Shown here piece by piece: positions 51,650 through 59,744 of a DNA stretch of 64,000 nucleotides. Made by a program: the position numbers and the translations under genes. The notes beneath the pieces were generated by a model. The model was not told where the DNA came from. It saw only the letters and a list, made by a program, of their open reading frames with translations, and did no database searches. Every line of letters begins with the position of its first letter. Position 1 is the stretch's first letter. Origin of the DNA: JAKLIN01 sp049288015 (GTDB taxonomy: Archaea > Nanobdellota > Nanobdellia > Pacearchaeales > GW2011-AR1). The stretch covers positions 1 through 64,000 of the forward strand of contig JBAQGX010000001.1 of NCBI GenBank assembly GCA_049288015.1. The letters are read 5' to 3'.

Positions 51650-52948
51650 ATGGATTTGGACAAGTTAAATAAGGAAATTGTTTCTATCTCAGATATTTTA
51701 GGTAAAAATGTAAGAGAAGTTTCGACTGTTGGCTGGGTTAATAGTACACGTGAATTGGGGAAGATAAAATTTCTTTTATTAAAAGATCAGACAGGGATTA
51801 TTCAGATCACTGCTGTGAAAGGAAAAACAGACGATAAGATTTTTGATATGATTGATAAGATTGCTAGAGAATCTGTTATTTATATTAAAGGAGAAGCTAA
51901 GGATTCAAAACAGGCACCTGGTGGACGAGAAATTATTCCTGAGAAAATAGAAGTTCTTAACTCTGCTGAAACTCTTCCAATAGATGTTTCTGAGTTTTCC
52001 AAGACTGATTTGCCAAAGAGACTGGATAACAGGTTCTTAGATTTGCACAGAGAAAAGATTCAGGCAATATTTAAGATACAAAGTGAAATTGCATTTAGGT
52101 TTAGAGAATTTTTTCATAATAAAGGATTTTTTGAGGTTCAGTTACCCTCTATAATTTCTGCTGCAAGTGAAGGTGGAACAGAATTGTTTAAAGTTGAGTA
52201 TTTTGAAAGGAAGGCCTATCTTGCGCAAAGCCCCCAATTATACAAACAGATGCTTGCATGTTCTCCTATGGCTAAAGTTTTTACAATAACTCCTGTTTGG
52301 AGGGCTGAAAAACACAATACCATAAGACATCTTAATGAATCGAGACAGATGGATATTGAAGTGGCTTTTTCTGGGCAAAAAGAGGTGATGAAATATTTAG
52401 AAGATGTGGTTAAATATGTCATAGAAAAGCTTCTTGAAAATTGTAAGAAGGAAATTCAAGTTTTGGAATTGAAGTTAAAAATTCCTAAAATAAAGTATCT
52501 AAGCTATGATGATACTGTAAAGCTTTTGAAAATGAAGGACGGTGAAGATCTTTCTCCAGATAACGAGAGAGATTTGGATAAAAATTTTCCAGATACAATT
52601 GTTTTTGTCCATTCTTGGCCCGCAAGTATAAAACCTTTTTACATTATGCCGAAGGATGGGAAGGTTGATTCAAAGTTGAGTGAAGGTTTTGATGCAATTT
52701 ATAGGGGGCTGGAAATTTCTTCAGGAGGGCAGAGAATTCATTTACCTGATTTATTGATAAAAAGGATAAAAGCAAAGGGTATGAATCCTAAAGATTTTTG
52801 GGGATATATTGACAGCTTTAGGTATGGAGCTCCTCCTCATGCTGGATGGAGTATTGGTTTAGAAAGGATTACGATGCTTATTACGGAACAGAAAAATATT
52901 AGAGAAGCTGTTTTATTCCCACGAGATAGAGATAGATTGACTCCGTAA
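51650..52948 (+). CDS. aspS: Aspartyl-tRNA synthetase, archaeal type, probably non-discriminating
   Basis: This class IIb synthetase of 432 aa has an N-terminal OB-fold anticodon domain (about 15-105) and a catalytic domain with 'NRFLDLHREKIQAIFKI', 'EGGTELFKVEYFE', 'QSPQLYKQMLACS', 'RAEKHNTIRHLNESRQMDIE' and 'GLERITMLI'. At the positions that separate the two kinds of archaeal AspRS, the discriminating enzyme has Trp26 and Lys85 (T. kodakarensis numbering); here these align to Asn (GWVNST) and Pro (QAPGGR). That is the pattern of non-discriminating enzymes, which also charge tRNA-Asn. It is consistent with GatCAB and tRNA-Asn in the window. Confidence 0.94.
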   Translation: MDLDKLNKEIVSISDILGKNVREVSTVGWVNSTRELGKIKFLLLKDQTGIIQITAVKGKTDDKIFDMIDKIARESVIYIKGEAKDSKQAPGGREIIPEKIEVLNSAETLPIDVSEFSKTDLPKRLDNRFLDLHREKIQAIFKIQSEIAFRFREFFHNKGFFEVQLPSIISAASEGGTELFKVEYFERKAYLAQSPQLYKQMLACSPMAKVFTITPVWRAEKHNTIRHLNESRQMDIEVAFSGQKEVMKYLEDVVKYVIEKLLENCKKEIQVLELKLKIPKIKYLSYDDTVKLLKMKDGEDLSPDNERDLDKNFPDTIVFVHSWPASIKPFYIMPKDGKVDSKLSEGFDAIYRGLEISSGGQRIHLPDLLIKRIKAKGMNPKDFWGYIDSFRYGAPPHAGWSIGLERITMLITEQKNIREAVLFPRDRDRLTP

Positions 52949-53026
52949 ATATTTATTGTTTTTTCATCAAAGAATAAATTTAAAAAGCCGAATAAATAGT
53001 AGCATTATCCTTAAAGGAGGATTAAA

Positions 53027-53164
53027 ATGAACAAAAACAAATATAAGGGCGACGAAGAAGAAGACGAGGATGAAGAAGAAAAGAAAGATGAAAATGAAGA
53101 AGATACAGATGAAGACGAGGATGAAGAGGAAGAGTCCAGCGATGATGGGGATGACGGCTGGTAA
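53027..53164 (+). CDS. 45-aa hyperacidic mini-protein
   Basis: This small ORF has a perfect AAAGGAGG Shine-Dalgarno at 53013-53020, 6 bp before its ATG. A TTTAAA box centred at 52981.5 would start the mRNA near 53008. The 45-residue product is MNKNKYKG followed by an almost unbroken Asp/Glu tract with two Lys, and ends SSDDGDDGW. It has 28 acidic and 5 basic residues. It has no family that I recognise. Highly acidic small proteins can act as nucleic-acid mimics, metal/ion buffers or chaperone-like partners of basic proteins; none is shown here. The terminal Trp is notable. Confidence 0.7.
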   Translation: MNKNKYKGDEEEDEDEEEKKDENEEDTDEDEDEEEESSDDGDDGW

Positions 53165-53267
53165 ATTCTTTTTTCATTAAAGTTTTTATTTGGAATTATA
53201 TTTTTACGGTGGGGTTTTATTTTTTATTACAATTAATTTTAAATAGGAGTTATTTTTTCTGACATCT

Positions 53268-53687
53268 ATGGAGACTATGGAAGTAAAATTGAGACATTGG
53301 CGTGATCTCACAGATGAGGAAGTTAATGCAATTCATAATCCGAGAGATATCCCTATTATTTCTATAATTGGAGGTCTTTCCCATGATGAAAGGAAAGTGA
53401 TTTATGACCAAATTAAGATAAGAAGAAAGTATTTCAAAGATTTTATGGATAGACAAGGTGTTTGGTTAGATGATCATAAATGGTATATTGGAGAGGATTT
53501 GGAAAGAAATCATAGGTGTGAAGATCCAAATGATATACTTACTAATGAAGTAATCGCAGGAGATGGCGAGAATGTAAGGTTTAGAATTTATTATGCAGTA
53601 AAATGTACCCAAAGAATAGAAGGTCCTCCTTACTCTCCTGAATTGTCAGATTTCTTGAATGAAGTTTATGAAACAGTAGAGTATTAG
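53268..53687 (+). CDS. Soluble protein of unknown function
   Basis: This 139-aa soluble protein has no recognised domain. Notable segments are 'KLRHWRDLTDEEVNAIHN', 'IISIIGGLSHDERKVIYDQI', and a C-terminal 'FRIYYAVKCTQRIEGPPYSPEL'. The mix of helices and strands suggests a globular fold. TTTAAA centred at 53240.5 is 27.5 bp upstream of the ATG, so it has its own leaderless promoter. It lies between the acidic mini-protein and gatC. Confidence 0.6.
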   Translation: METMEVKLRHWRDLTDEEVNAIHNPRDIPIISIIGGLSHDERKVIYDQIKIRRKYFKDFMDRQGVWLDDHKWYIGEDLERNHRCEDPNDILTNEVIAGDGENVRFRIYYAVKCTQRIEGPPYSPELSDFLNEVYETVEY

Positions 53688-53728
53688 TTTTTAATTAATC
53701 TTATAAACTTATTATTTTTAGGATAAAT

Positions 53729-53992
53729 ATGGGAGATTTTCTTTACCATAAACTTTCGGATGATGATATAGAAAGAGTGAAAAAAGAAGCGAAGAATATG
53801 CTTGAATCTTTTTCTGAGAAAATGTCTAAGTTAAAAGTCGCAGAAGAAGAGCCCTCAATAAAAAGAGATAGTTTTGAAAGAGAAGAAAAGAATGGCGAAG
53901 AGTGTGATGAATCTTTTAAGAAAATAATGTTTGAAAATGCACCAAATAAATCTAGAGATTTTATAATTGCGGAAACAAAGAGATGGGAATGA
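53729..53992 (+). CDS. gatC: Aspartyl/glutamyl-tRNA amidotransferase subunit C
   Basis: GatC is the small linker that stabilises GatA-GatB. The 87-aa protein has the N-terminal helix 'LSDDDIERVKKEAKNMLESF' and, as in archaeal GatC, a C-terminal 'IMFENAPNKSRDFIIAETKRWE'. The middle is acidic and variable. TATA-like TTATAAAC is about 27 bp upstream. The stop codon overlaps the start of gatA, giving a coupled gatCA unit. Confidence 0.88.
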   Translation: MGDFLYHKLSDDDIERVKKEAKNMLESFSEKMSKLKVAEEEPSIKRDSFEREEKNGEECDESFKKIMFENAPNKSRDFIIAETKRWE

Positions 53993-55311
53993 CTACTGTT
54001 GAAAAACTTAAGACATATCTTGAAGAGATAAATAAGAATGATAAGCAAGGAAAGAAGATAAATGCATTTTTGCACTTGCAAGATGAGAAAGAACTTTTAA
54101 GAGAAGCTGGAGAAATTGATAAAAAGATAAAATCTGGAAGAGCAGGAAAACTTGCTGGAAAAATTATTGCCGTAAAATCTAATATAAATGTTAAAGGATT
54201 GATTGCTTCATGTGCTTCTCATGTCCTTGAGGATTACAAGGCTTCCTATGACGCAACAGCCATAGGGAAAATCAAGAAAGAAGATGGATTAATAATTGGT
54301 ATGACTAATATGGATGAATTTGCTTCTGGAAGCAGTGGAGAAACTTCTGCATTTGGTCCAATAAAAAATCCCGTAAATTTAGATTTAATCCCCGGAGGAT
54401 CTTCTAGTGGTAGTGCTGCTTCTGTTGCAGCTGGTTTTTGTGATTTGGCTCTTGGAAGTGATACTGGAGGAAGCATAAGAAATCCTGCATCTCATTGTGG
54501 AGTTGTGGGAATAAAGCCAACTTATTCTTCTGTTTCAAGGTACGGACTTATTGATTTATCTATGAGTCTTGATCAGATTGGTACTTTTGCAAAGAATGTT
54601 TCAGATGCAGGTCTATTGTTAAGTGTTATAAAAGGAAAAGATAATAGAGATTCAATTTCACAAGAGTCTAAGGAAATTGATTTAAATGAGATTGAAAAAA
54701 CCAGTAATTTTACTATTGGAATATTAAATTTTGAATTGAAAGATAAGAAAATACAAAATCTGATTTTAAGTAGAATAAAGGAAGCAGCAAAGAGATATAA
54801 TTGGAAAACTGAAAATATAACAATAAAAGGCATTGATTTGGCTATTGAAACTTATTATCCTTTAGTTTATGTGGAATTTTTTTCAGGAACTAGAAAATTT
54901 GATGGAAGAAGATATGGAAGAAAAATTGAAGATGCTGCAGGAGAAGAAGTTTTAAGAAGGATTTTAGGAGGTAGTGAAATTTCAAGAGAAGAATATGGCG
55001 GGAGATATTATCATAGAGCTTTGAAAATAAAAAAGTTGATTGAGAAAGAATTTTCTGATGTTTTTAAAAAAGTGGACTGTATTATTTCTGCAACTGTTCC
55101 AAAGCTTCCTCACAAAATCGGGACAAAAATCTCTGTTAGAGAAATGTATGAATATGATGCTTTAACTGCTCCTTCAAATTTAGCCGGAAACTGTGCTATT
55201 AGTCTTCCTGCAGGAAAAATTGACGGAGTTCCAGTAGGAATGCAAATAATGTGCGATAAATTTCAAGAACAAAAAATGCTTCAGATTGCAAGATTGTTTG
55301 AGAAGTTCTAA
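53983..55311 (+). CDS. gatA: Aspartyl/glutamyl-tRNA amidotransferase subunit A
   Basis: GatA is the amidase-signature subunit that releases ammonia from glutamine for GatB. The 442-aa protein has the catalytic Lys in 'IIAVKSNINVKG', the cis-Ser region 'PGGSSSGSAASVAAGFCDLALG' with Ser-cisSer-Lys layout, 'SDTGGSIRNPASHCGVVGIKPTY', and 'GLIDLSMSLDQIG'. Length is slightly below the bacterial norm. Either ATG 53983 or ATG 53989 (ATGA overlap with the gatC stop) may be used; the second gives the usual stop-start coupling. Confidence 0.95.
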   Translation: MGMTTVEKLKTYLEEINKNDKQGKKINAFLHLQDEKELLREAGEIDKKIKSGRAGKLAGKIIAVKSNINVKGLIASCASHVLEDYKASYDATAIGKIKKEDGLIIGMTNMDEFASGSSGETSAFGPIKNPVNLDLIPGGSSSGSAASVAAGFCDLALGSDTGGSIRNPASHCGVVGIKPTYSSVSRYGLIDLSMSLDQIGTFAKNVSDAGLLLSVIKGKDNRDSISQESKEIDLNEIEKTSNFTIGILNFELKDKKIQNLILSRIKEAAKRYNWKTENITIKGIDLAIETYYPLVYVEFFSGTRKFDGRRYGRKIEDAAGEEVLRRILGGSEISREEYGGRYYHRALKIKKLIEKEFSDVFKKVDCIISATVPKLPHKIGTKISVREMYEYDALTAPSNLAGNCAISLPAGKIDGVPVGMQIMCDKFQEQKMLQIARLFEKF

Positions 55312-55359
55312 TTTTGAAAATATAATAATCTTTAAAAATCAACTCCTGTTTTTCAGATT

Positions 55360-56040
55360 ATGAAAGTTGGCAAGGTTAAACTTGAGTGGTTAGGACATGC
55401 AAGTTTTATGATAAAGAGTTCCGATGATAAGGTGATTTACATTGATCCTTATTCAATAAGTGGTAATTTGGAAAAAGCAGATTTGATATTAATAACACAT
55501 AGTCACCCAGACCATTGTAGTGTTGCTGATATAAATAAGATAATAAAACCAAATTCAAGAATTGTTGTTACTGCAGATTGTCAAAGCAAAATTGTGAGAG
55601 CAGATGCTCCCATAAAAATAGAAATTACCGAACCAGGGAAAGAATTTGACTTTGGGAAAATAAGAATTTCTTCAATTCCCGCATATAACATTGACAAGAC
55701 TTTTCATCCTAAAAGTGAAGAGTGGGTTGGCTATATAATCAAAGTTGATGATGTTACGATTTACCATGCAGGGGATACAGATTTTATTCCAGAGATGCAA
55801 AAACTTACAGGGTATAAGAAACAAGGAACAGAATTTGTGGCTCTTCTTCCTATCGGCGGAAGATATACTATGAATGTGGATGAAGCATTAGAAGCAGCTA
55901 GAACTATAAAACCTAATCTGGTGATTCCCATGCATTATGGAAGTGCAGCAGGTTTGCAAGATGATGCAAAAGAATTTGTTGAAGCTTGTGAGGAAGAGGG
56001 AATTAACGCAAAGATACTTGAAATCTTTAACCAAAAATAA
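55360..56040 (+). CDS. Metallo-beta-lactamase-fold hydrolase (UlaG-like)
   Basis: This 226-aa protein has the MBL motifs: GHASF near the N-terminus, the zinc motif THSHPDHCS (HxHxDH), 'YHAGDTDFIPEM', and the C-terminal IPMHYG. This short single-domain form is close to the UlaG/YtnP-like hydrolases; the substrate is not known. It has its own TATA-like TTTAAA box 26.5 bp upstream and is separated from gatA by 48 bp. Confidence 0.85.
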   Translation: MKVGKVKLEWLGHASFMIKSSDDKVIYIDPYSISGNLEKADLILITHSHPDHCSVADINKIIKPNSRIVVTADCQSKIVRADAPIKIEITEPGKEFDFGKIRISSIPAYNIDKTFHPKSEEWVGYIIKVDDVTIYHAGDTDFIPEMQKLTGYKKQGTEFVALLPIGGRYTMNVDEALEAARTIKPNLVIPMHYGSAAGLQDDAKEFVEACEEEGINAKILEIFNQK

Positions 56041-56094
56041 TTTTTAGTTACTGAATAATTAAGAATTTATCACAGAAGAATTTTTAAATAAGAA

Positions 56095-56161
56095 GCGTCT
56101 CATTTCTTTAATATTAATTCAAACATCAAATAGATTGAATTAACTTTAATTGATGAGGCGC
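56095..56161 (+). promoter_or_regulatory. Inverted repeat in the ftsZ upstream region
   Basis: GCGTCTCAT (56095-56103) and ATGAGGCGC (56153-56161) can pair with one wobble across a 49-nt loop. A TATA-like element (TTTTTAAATA, 56081-56090) lies just upstream, so this hairpin could form in a long ftsZ leader. Function unknown. Confidence 0.35.
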
Positions 56162-56177
56162 TCTTTCTTTATAATAG

Positions 56178-56238
56178 TTGCAAATTTGCAAACTATTTAA
56201 ACCTTTCTTGGAAAGGTTACAAAAAACTTGAAAGGAGG
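56178..56238 (+). promoter_or_regulatory. ftsZ promoter with two palindromes and strong SD
   Basis: TTGCAAATTTGCAA (56178-56191) is a perfect 14-bp palindrome. It is followed by a TTTAAA TATA box (56196-56201), then the inverted repeat AACCTTTC-TTG-GAAAGGTT (56200-56218), and AAAGGAGG at 56231-56238 before the ATG at 56253. Transcription from this TATA would begin near 56224. The palindromes lie directly upstream and downstream of the TATA box, as expected of transcription-factor operators. Confidence 0.55.
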
Positions 56239-56252
56239 AAAAAAAACAAAAG

Positions 56253-57338
56253 ATGGTATTAGATTTTGCAAAAGAAGCAATAGAGAATGCTGCTACTCAC
56301 TCAATTAATTTTGATGAGTTAAAGGCTGGAAAAGCAAATATCAAAGTTATTGGTGTTGGTGGATGTGGATGTAATACAATAACATGGCTTTTTAACAAAG
56401 GAATTAACGGGGCAACAGTTTACGGGGTTAATACTGATGCTTTACATTTAAGTGTTACAAAGGCTGATGAAAAAGTTCTTATTGGAAAAGAATTGACCAG
56501 AGGACTTGGTGCTGGAGGTATGCCTCAAAGAGCTCGTGAAGCTGCAAAAGAAGCTATTGTTGAATTGAAGAAAGCTGTTGCAGGAGCGGACATGGTGTTC
56601 ATCCTTGGTGGAATGGGTGGAGGTACTGGAACAGGTGCTGCACCTGTTGTTGCACAACTTGCAAAGGAATCAGGGGCGGTTGTTATCGGGGTTGTTACAA
56701 TGCCTTTTGAGTCTGAAAAAGCAAGAATCGACAAGGCTGAATTTGGTTTGCAGGAACTTAGGGAATGCACTGATACAACAATTGTTCTTGATAACAATAG
56801 ACTTGTAGATATTGCAGGACAACTTCCAATTGAAGCAGCTTTTGCTGTTGCTAATGAACTAGTCAGTACAATGGTAAAGGGAATTGTTGAGACAATTACT
56901 CTTCCAAGTTTAATCAATTTGGATTATGCAGATGTCTCTGCTATTATGAAAAATGGTGGAGTAGCTGTTATAGGAATTGGTGAGAGTGACTCTTCATCTC
57001 ACAGAGTAACTGAAGCTGTCCAACAAGCACTTACGAATCCTCTACTTGATGTGGATTACAAAGGTGCTACTGGAGCATTGATTCACGTTACATGTGGACC
57101 TGATTTGAAACTTGAAGAATTTGATCAAATTGGAAGAACTGTTTCAGAAAACTTGAACAATGAAGCAAATGTTATCATTGGAGCAAGAATCAACAAAGAG
57201 TTCCAAGGAAAAGTTAGAGTCATTACAATTATGACTGGTGTTAAATCTCCTTATGTACTCGGAAGAGATGCAGAAGAAGAAAGAACGGCTCCAGCTTCAA
57301 GAGAAATGTCTGACTTAGGAATAGAAGTTTGGAGATAA
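56253..57338 (+). CDS. ftsZ: Cell-division GTPase FtsZ
   Basis: FtsZ polymerises into the division ring. The 361-aa protein has the N-terminal nucleotide site 'VIGVGGCGCNTI', the tubulin signature 'ILGGMGGGTGTGAAP', 'MPFESEKARIDKAEFG', the T7 synergy loop 'NLDYADVSAIMKNGG', and a short C-terminal conserved tail 'SDLGIEVWR'. It is unusual in this window for having a long leader with a perfect Shine-Dalgarno, while most neighbours appear leaderless; this points to extra translational control. The gene ends with a hairpin terminator shared with the convergent nitroreductase. Confidence 0.97.
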   Translation: MVLDFAKEAIENAATHSINFDELKAGKANIKVIGVGGCGCNTITWLFNKGINGATVYGVNTDALHLSVTKADEKVLIGKELTRGLGAGGMPQRAREAAKEAIVELKKAVAGADMVFILGGMGGGTGTGAAPVVAQLAKESGAVVIGVVTMPFESEKARIDKAEFGLQELRECTDTTIVLDNNRLVDIAGQLPIEAAFAVANELVSTMVKGIVETITLPSLINLDYADVSAIMKNGGVAVIGIGESDSSSHRVTEAVQQALTNPLLDVDYKGATGALIHVTCGPDLKLEEFDQIGRTVSENLNNEANVIIGARINKEFQGKVRVITIMTGVKSPYVLGRDAEEERTAPASREMSDLGIEVWR

Positions 57339-57372
57339 AAACCAAACAAAAATAAATTTATTTCTTTTATTC

Positions 57373-57402
57373 AAACTCCGGAGAAATCCGGGGTTTTCTT
57401 AT
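57373..57402. terminator. Hairpin with T-tract after ftsZ
   Basis: AAACTCCGG (57373-57381) pairs with CCGGGGTTT (57388-57396) around AGAAAT, 9 bp with one G-T wobble. The T-rich run TTTTCTTATTCTTTT follows. It lies between the convergent ftsZ and nitroreductase genes and could stop transcription from the plus strand, and possibly from both. Confidence 0.6.
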
Positions 57403-57414
57403 TCTTTTGAGATT

Positions 57415-57969
57415 TTATGCTTCAGGATTATAAGGAGTTTTCATCTTCTTATTTCCATGAGAATCGAAATATAAAATTCTATCAAGGTCTAGCCTTTTTC
57501 TTCTTTTGGTTTTTCCAGAATCATATCCTATAGGGAAAACTGCTTCTAACTCCATTTTGTTTGGGATCTTTAAAAGTTTCTTTATCATATCGTCATCGAA
57601 ATGACCTACCCAGCATGTAGATAGTCCTTTGTCAATTAGGGACAACCAAAAGTTTTCTATTGCAGCACCAGCTTGTTGTCTAGAATATCTCTTGCCTCTT
57701 TCGCTAAAGAGATTTATTAATCTAGATGGATCAGAATAGATTACAACAACATAATCTGTGGTAGCAATGAATGATTGTTCTGATGCGTTTGCGATTCCCT
57801 GTATTTTTTCTTTATTTTTTACAATTAGAAATTTTAGTGTAAAATTGTTCCCAGCACAAGGAGCAAATCTTGCTGAATCAATAGCTTCTATAATATCTCT
57901 CCAATCTGGTTTCTTCTTTTTAAAATCACGCACACTTTTTCTTGATTCTATTATGCTATTGATACTCAT
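57415..57969 (-). CDS. Nitroreductase-family flavoprotein
   Basis: This FMN-dependent oxidoreductase-like protein of 184 aa starts with the family's 'IIESRKSVRDF' and has 'SARFAPCAGNNFTLKFLIV', 'IENFWLSLIDKGLSTCWVG' and 'FPIGYDSG' near the C-terminus. Family members reduce quinones, nitro compounds or flavin cofactors; substrate unknown. It is separated from the upstream mnmA by 22 bp and is on the same strand. Confidence 0.88.
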   Translation of the reverse strand: MSINSIIESRKSVRDFKKKKPDWRDIIEAIDSARFAPCAGNNFTLKFLIVKNKEKIQGIANASEQSFIATTDYVVVIYSDPSRLINLFSERGKRYSRQQAGAAIENFWLSLIDKGLSTCWVGHFDDDMIKKLLKIPNKMELEAVFPIGYDSGKTKRRKRLDLDRILYFDSHGNKKMKTPYNPEA

Positions 57970-57991
57970 AATTTATGAAAGACTTTTCTAT

Positions 57992-59092
57992 TTAAAAATT
58001 TATAACTCCTCCGCCAAGAACTTCTTTTCCTTTGTAAAGAACAATTGCCTGACCTTCAGAAATTCCAGTTATCTCTTTTTTTAAGTTAACTTCAAATCTT
58101 TTTTTACTTTTATTATAAGACAGTCTTGAAGGTATTAGTTCTCCTACTTGCCTAATTCTTGAATAAACTTGGTATTTTCTATCTTCTTTAATTGGATTTA
58201 TCCAATGAGGTTCAGTTAGAATTATTTCTTTTCTATATAGCAAAGGGTGACCTTCAGGAGCAGCTATTATTGTATTATTTTTTACATTTTTTCTTGCAAC
58301 ATACCATCTCTTTAGATTTTTATTATCCAAATTCTTTCTGTTGATTTCAAATCCATATCTGGGACCAAGACGTTGTCCTATTGTGTAATAATAAATTCCG
58401 TCATGTTCTCCAATTACGTTTCCTTCAGGATCAAGAATTTTGCCTTTTTTTGGTTTTATCTTCTTTTTTAAAAAATCTTTAAGATTTATTTTTCCTATGA
58501 AGCAAATACCTACTGTTGATTTTTTGTTGAAATTTGGGAACTCTGCTTTTTCTGCAATTTTTCTTATTTTTCTCTTTGTGTAATTTCCTATCGGGAACAA
58601 AGAATGTTTTAATTCTTCTTGAGTCAAAGTATAAAGAAAATAAGACTGATCTTTAGACTCATCTTTTGCCCTTAAAAGTTTGAACTTATTTCCGAACTTC
58701 TTGATCCTTCCATAATGTCCAGTTACAATGAAGTCTGCACCTATTTTTTCTGCTTCTTTTATTAATTTTGGGAATTTTATCTTTTTGTTACAATCAATAT
58801 CTGGGTTTGGAGTTATTCCTTGTTTGTATTTATTGAACATTTCTTCTATAACTTGTTTTTTGTATTCTTTTTCGTAATCAACAGTCATGAGTGGAATATC
58901 TAGCATTGAAGCAATTTTTACGGCCATTCTTCTTTCATCTTTCCAACTACATTCTCCAAATTCATTTTTGGTATCAGACCAGTTTTTCATGAAGACACCT
59001 ATAACCTCATATCCTTTCTTCTTCATCATAAGCGCAGCTACACTAGAATCAACCCCTCCGGACATAGCCACAAGAACCTTTAGTTTCTTCAT
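57992..59092 (-). CDS. mnmA: tRNA-specific 2-thiouridylase MnmA
   Basis: MnmA thiolates U34 of tRNA-Lys, -Glu and -Gln. The 366-aa protein (with the start used) has the PP-loop 'AMSGGVDSSVAALM', 'DERRMAVKIASMLDIP', catalytic Cys in DIDCNKKIKF and the second Cys in STVGICFIG, and the 'YYTIGQRLGPRYG' region. This is a bacterial-type enzyme. An upstream in-frame ATG at 59125 exists, but the TTTAAA box centred at 59116.5 falls after it, so 59092 is the better start. mnmE/mnmG are not in the window. Confidence 0.93.
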   Translation of the reverse strand: MKKLKVLVAMSGGVDSSVAALMMKKKGYEVIGVFMKNWSDTKNEFGECSWKDERRMAVKIASMLDIPLMTVDYEKEYKKQVIEEMFNKYKQGITPNPDIDCNKKIKFPKLIKEAEKIGADFIVTGHYGRIKKFGNKFKLLRAKDESKDQSYFLYTLTQEELKHSLFPIGNYTKRKIRKIAEKAEFPNFNKKSTVGICFIGKINLKDFLKKKIKPKKGKILDPEGNVIGEHDGIYYYTIGQRLGPRYGFEINRKNLDNKNLKRWYVARKNVKNNTIIAAPEGHPLLYRKEIILTEPHWINPIKEDRKYQVYSRIRQVGELIPSRLSYNKSKKRFEVNLKKEITGISEGQAIVLYKGKEVLGGGVINF

Positions 59093-59127
59093 AATTATAC
59101 TTCGAAAAATTAGTTTAAAAAACAAGC

Positions 59128-59199
59128 GTCCCGGAGAGGACTCGAACCTCTGGCATCATGATTAACAGTCATGCGCTCTACCAACTGAGCTACCGGGAC
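59128..59199 (-). tRNA. tRNA-Asn (anticodon GUU)
   Basis: A 72-nt cloverleaf on the minus strand: acceptor GTCCCGG/CCGGGAC, anticodon stem CATGA/TCATG, loop CTGTTAA giving GUU, T arm AGAGG-TTCGAGT-CCTCT. With non-discriminating AspRS and GatCAB in the window, it is probably charged by transamidation. Confidence 0.94.
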
Positions 59200-59246
59200 T
59201 TATTTTTAGGAGAAGATATTATATATTTAAAAGTTTGTTTATTTTG

Positions 59247-59744
59247 TTATTTTAAGCCTAAATCTAGGACTGGCTTAGGGTGGCGTTTTTCCAAATATTT
59301 GTAAACACTAGACTGTTTTGAACCTCTTATAAGGCTAGTTAATGCCTCTTGTGCAGTTTTCATTTTTTCTGGGCTTCCAATTATCCCAACATCATTGTTT
59401 CTGACTTCAAAGAAACAGTCTGTCAGCTCTGAAAGAGTTCTTAATGTCTTACCTTTTGTACCTATAACTCTCCCTCTTACTTCCTTCATATCTTTTCTCT
59501 TTGTAAAATCTTTTATACTTAAAATTTCAAGGGTAAGTTCTTTTTCTTTTATCATGAGTGCAATTTCGGTTTTGAACCCGAAGTTTATAGCTTCTATTAC
59601 TTTTTCTGCTTCATATTCCTCCAAAGGGAGACCATCAATGAAAAGTTCTCTTCCTCTATTTGATAATTTTATATTCAAGGCTTCTTCCAATTTTTCCTTT
59701 TCTTTTATTATGCTTCCAACTTTGTTAGATATTATTCTTTTCAT
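59247..59744 (-). CDS. KH-domain rRNA-processing protein (Dim2/Pno1-like)
   Basis: This 165-aa protein has two KH-like modules. The second carries 'VRGRVIGTKGKTLRTLSELTDC' followed by 'VGIIGSPEKM' and the C-terminal 'LIRGSKQSSVYKYLEKRHP' typical of archaeal Dim2/Pno1. These proteins act in small-subunit rRNA 3' maturation, often with Nob1. It overlaps the upstream Nudix gene by 4 bp, in a translation-linked operon with aIF1A. Confidence 0.88.
   Translation of the reverse strand: MKRIISNKVGSIIKEKEKLEEALNIKLSNRGRELFIDGLPLEEYEAEKVIEAINFGFKTEIALMIKEKELTLEILSIKDFTKRKDMKEVRGRVIGTKGKTLRTLSELTDCFFEVRNNDVGIIGSPEKMKTAQEALTSLIRGSKQSSVYKYLEKRHPKPVLDLGLK

Noticed and set aside
56525..56917. 130-codon minus-strand frame inside ftsZ
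   Set aside because: Antisense to the strongly conserved GTPase core; Ala/Pro/Ser composition follows from ftsZ codon use.
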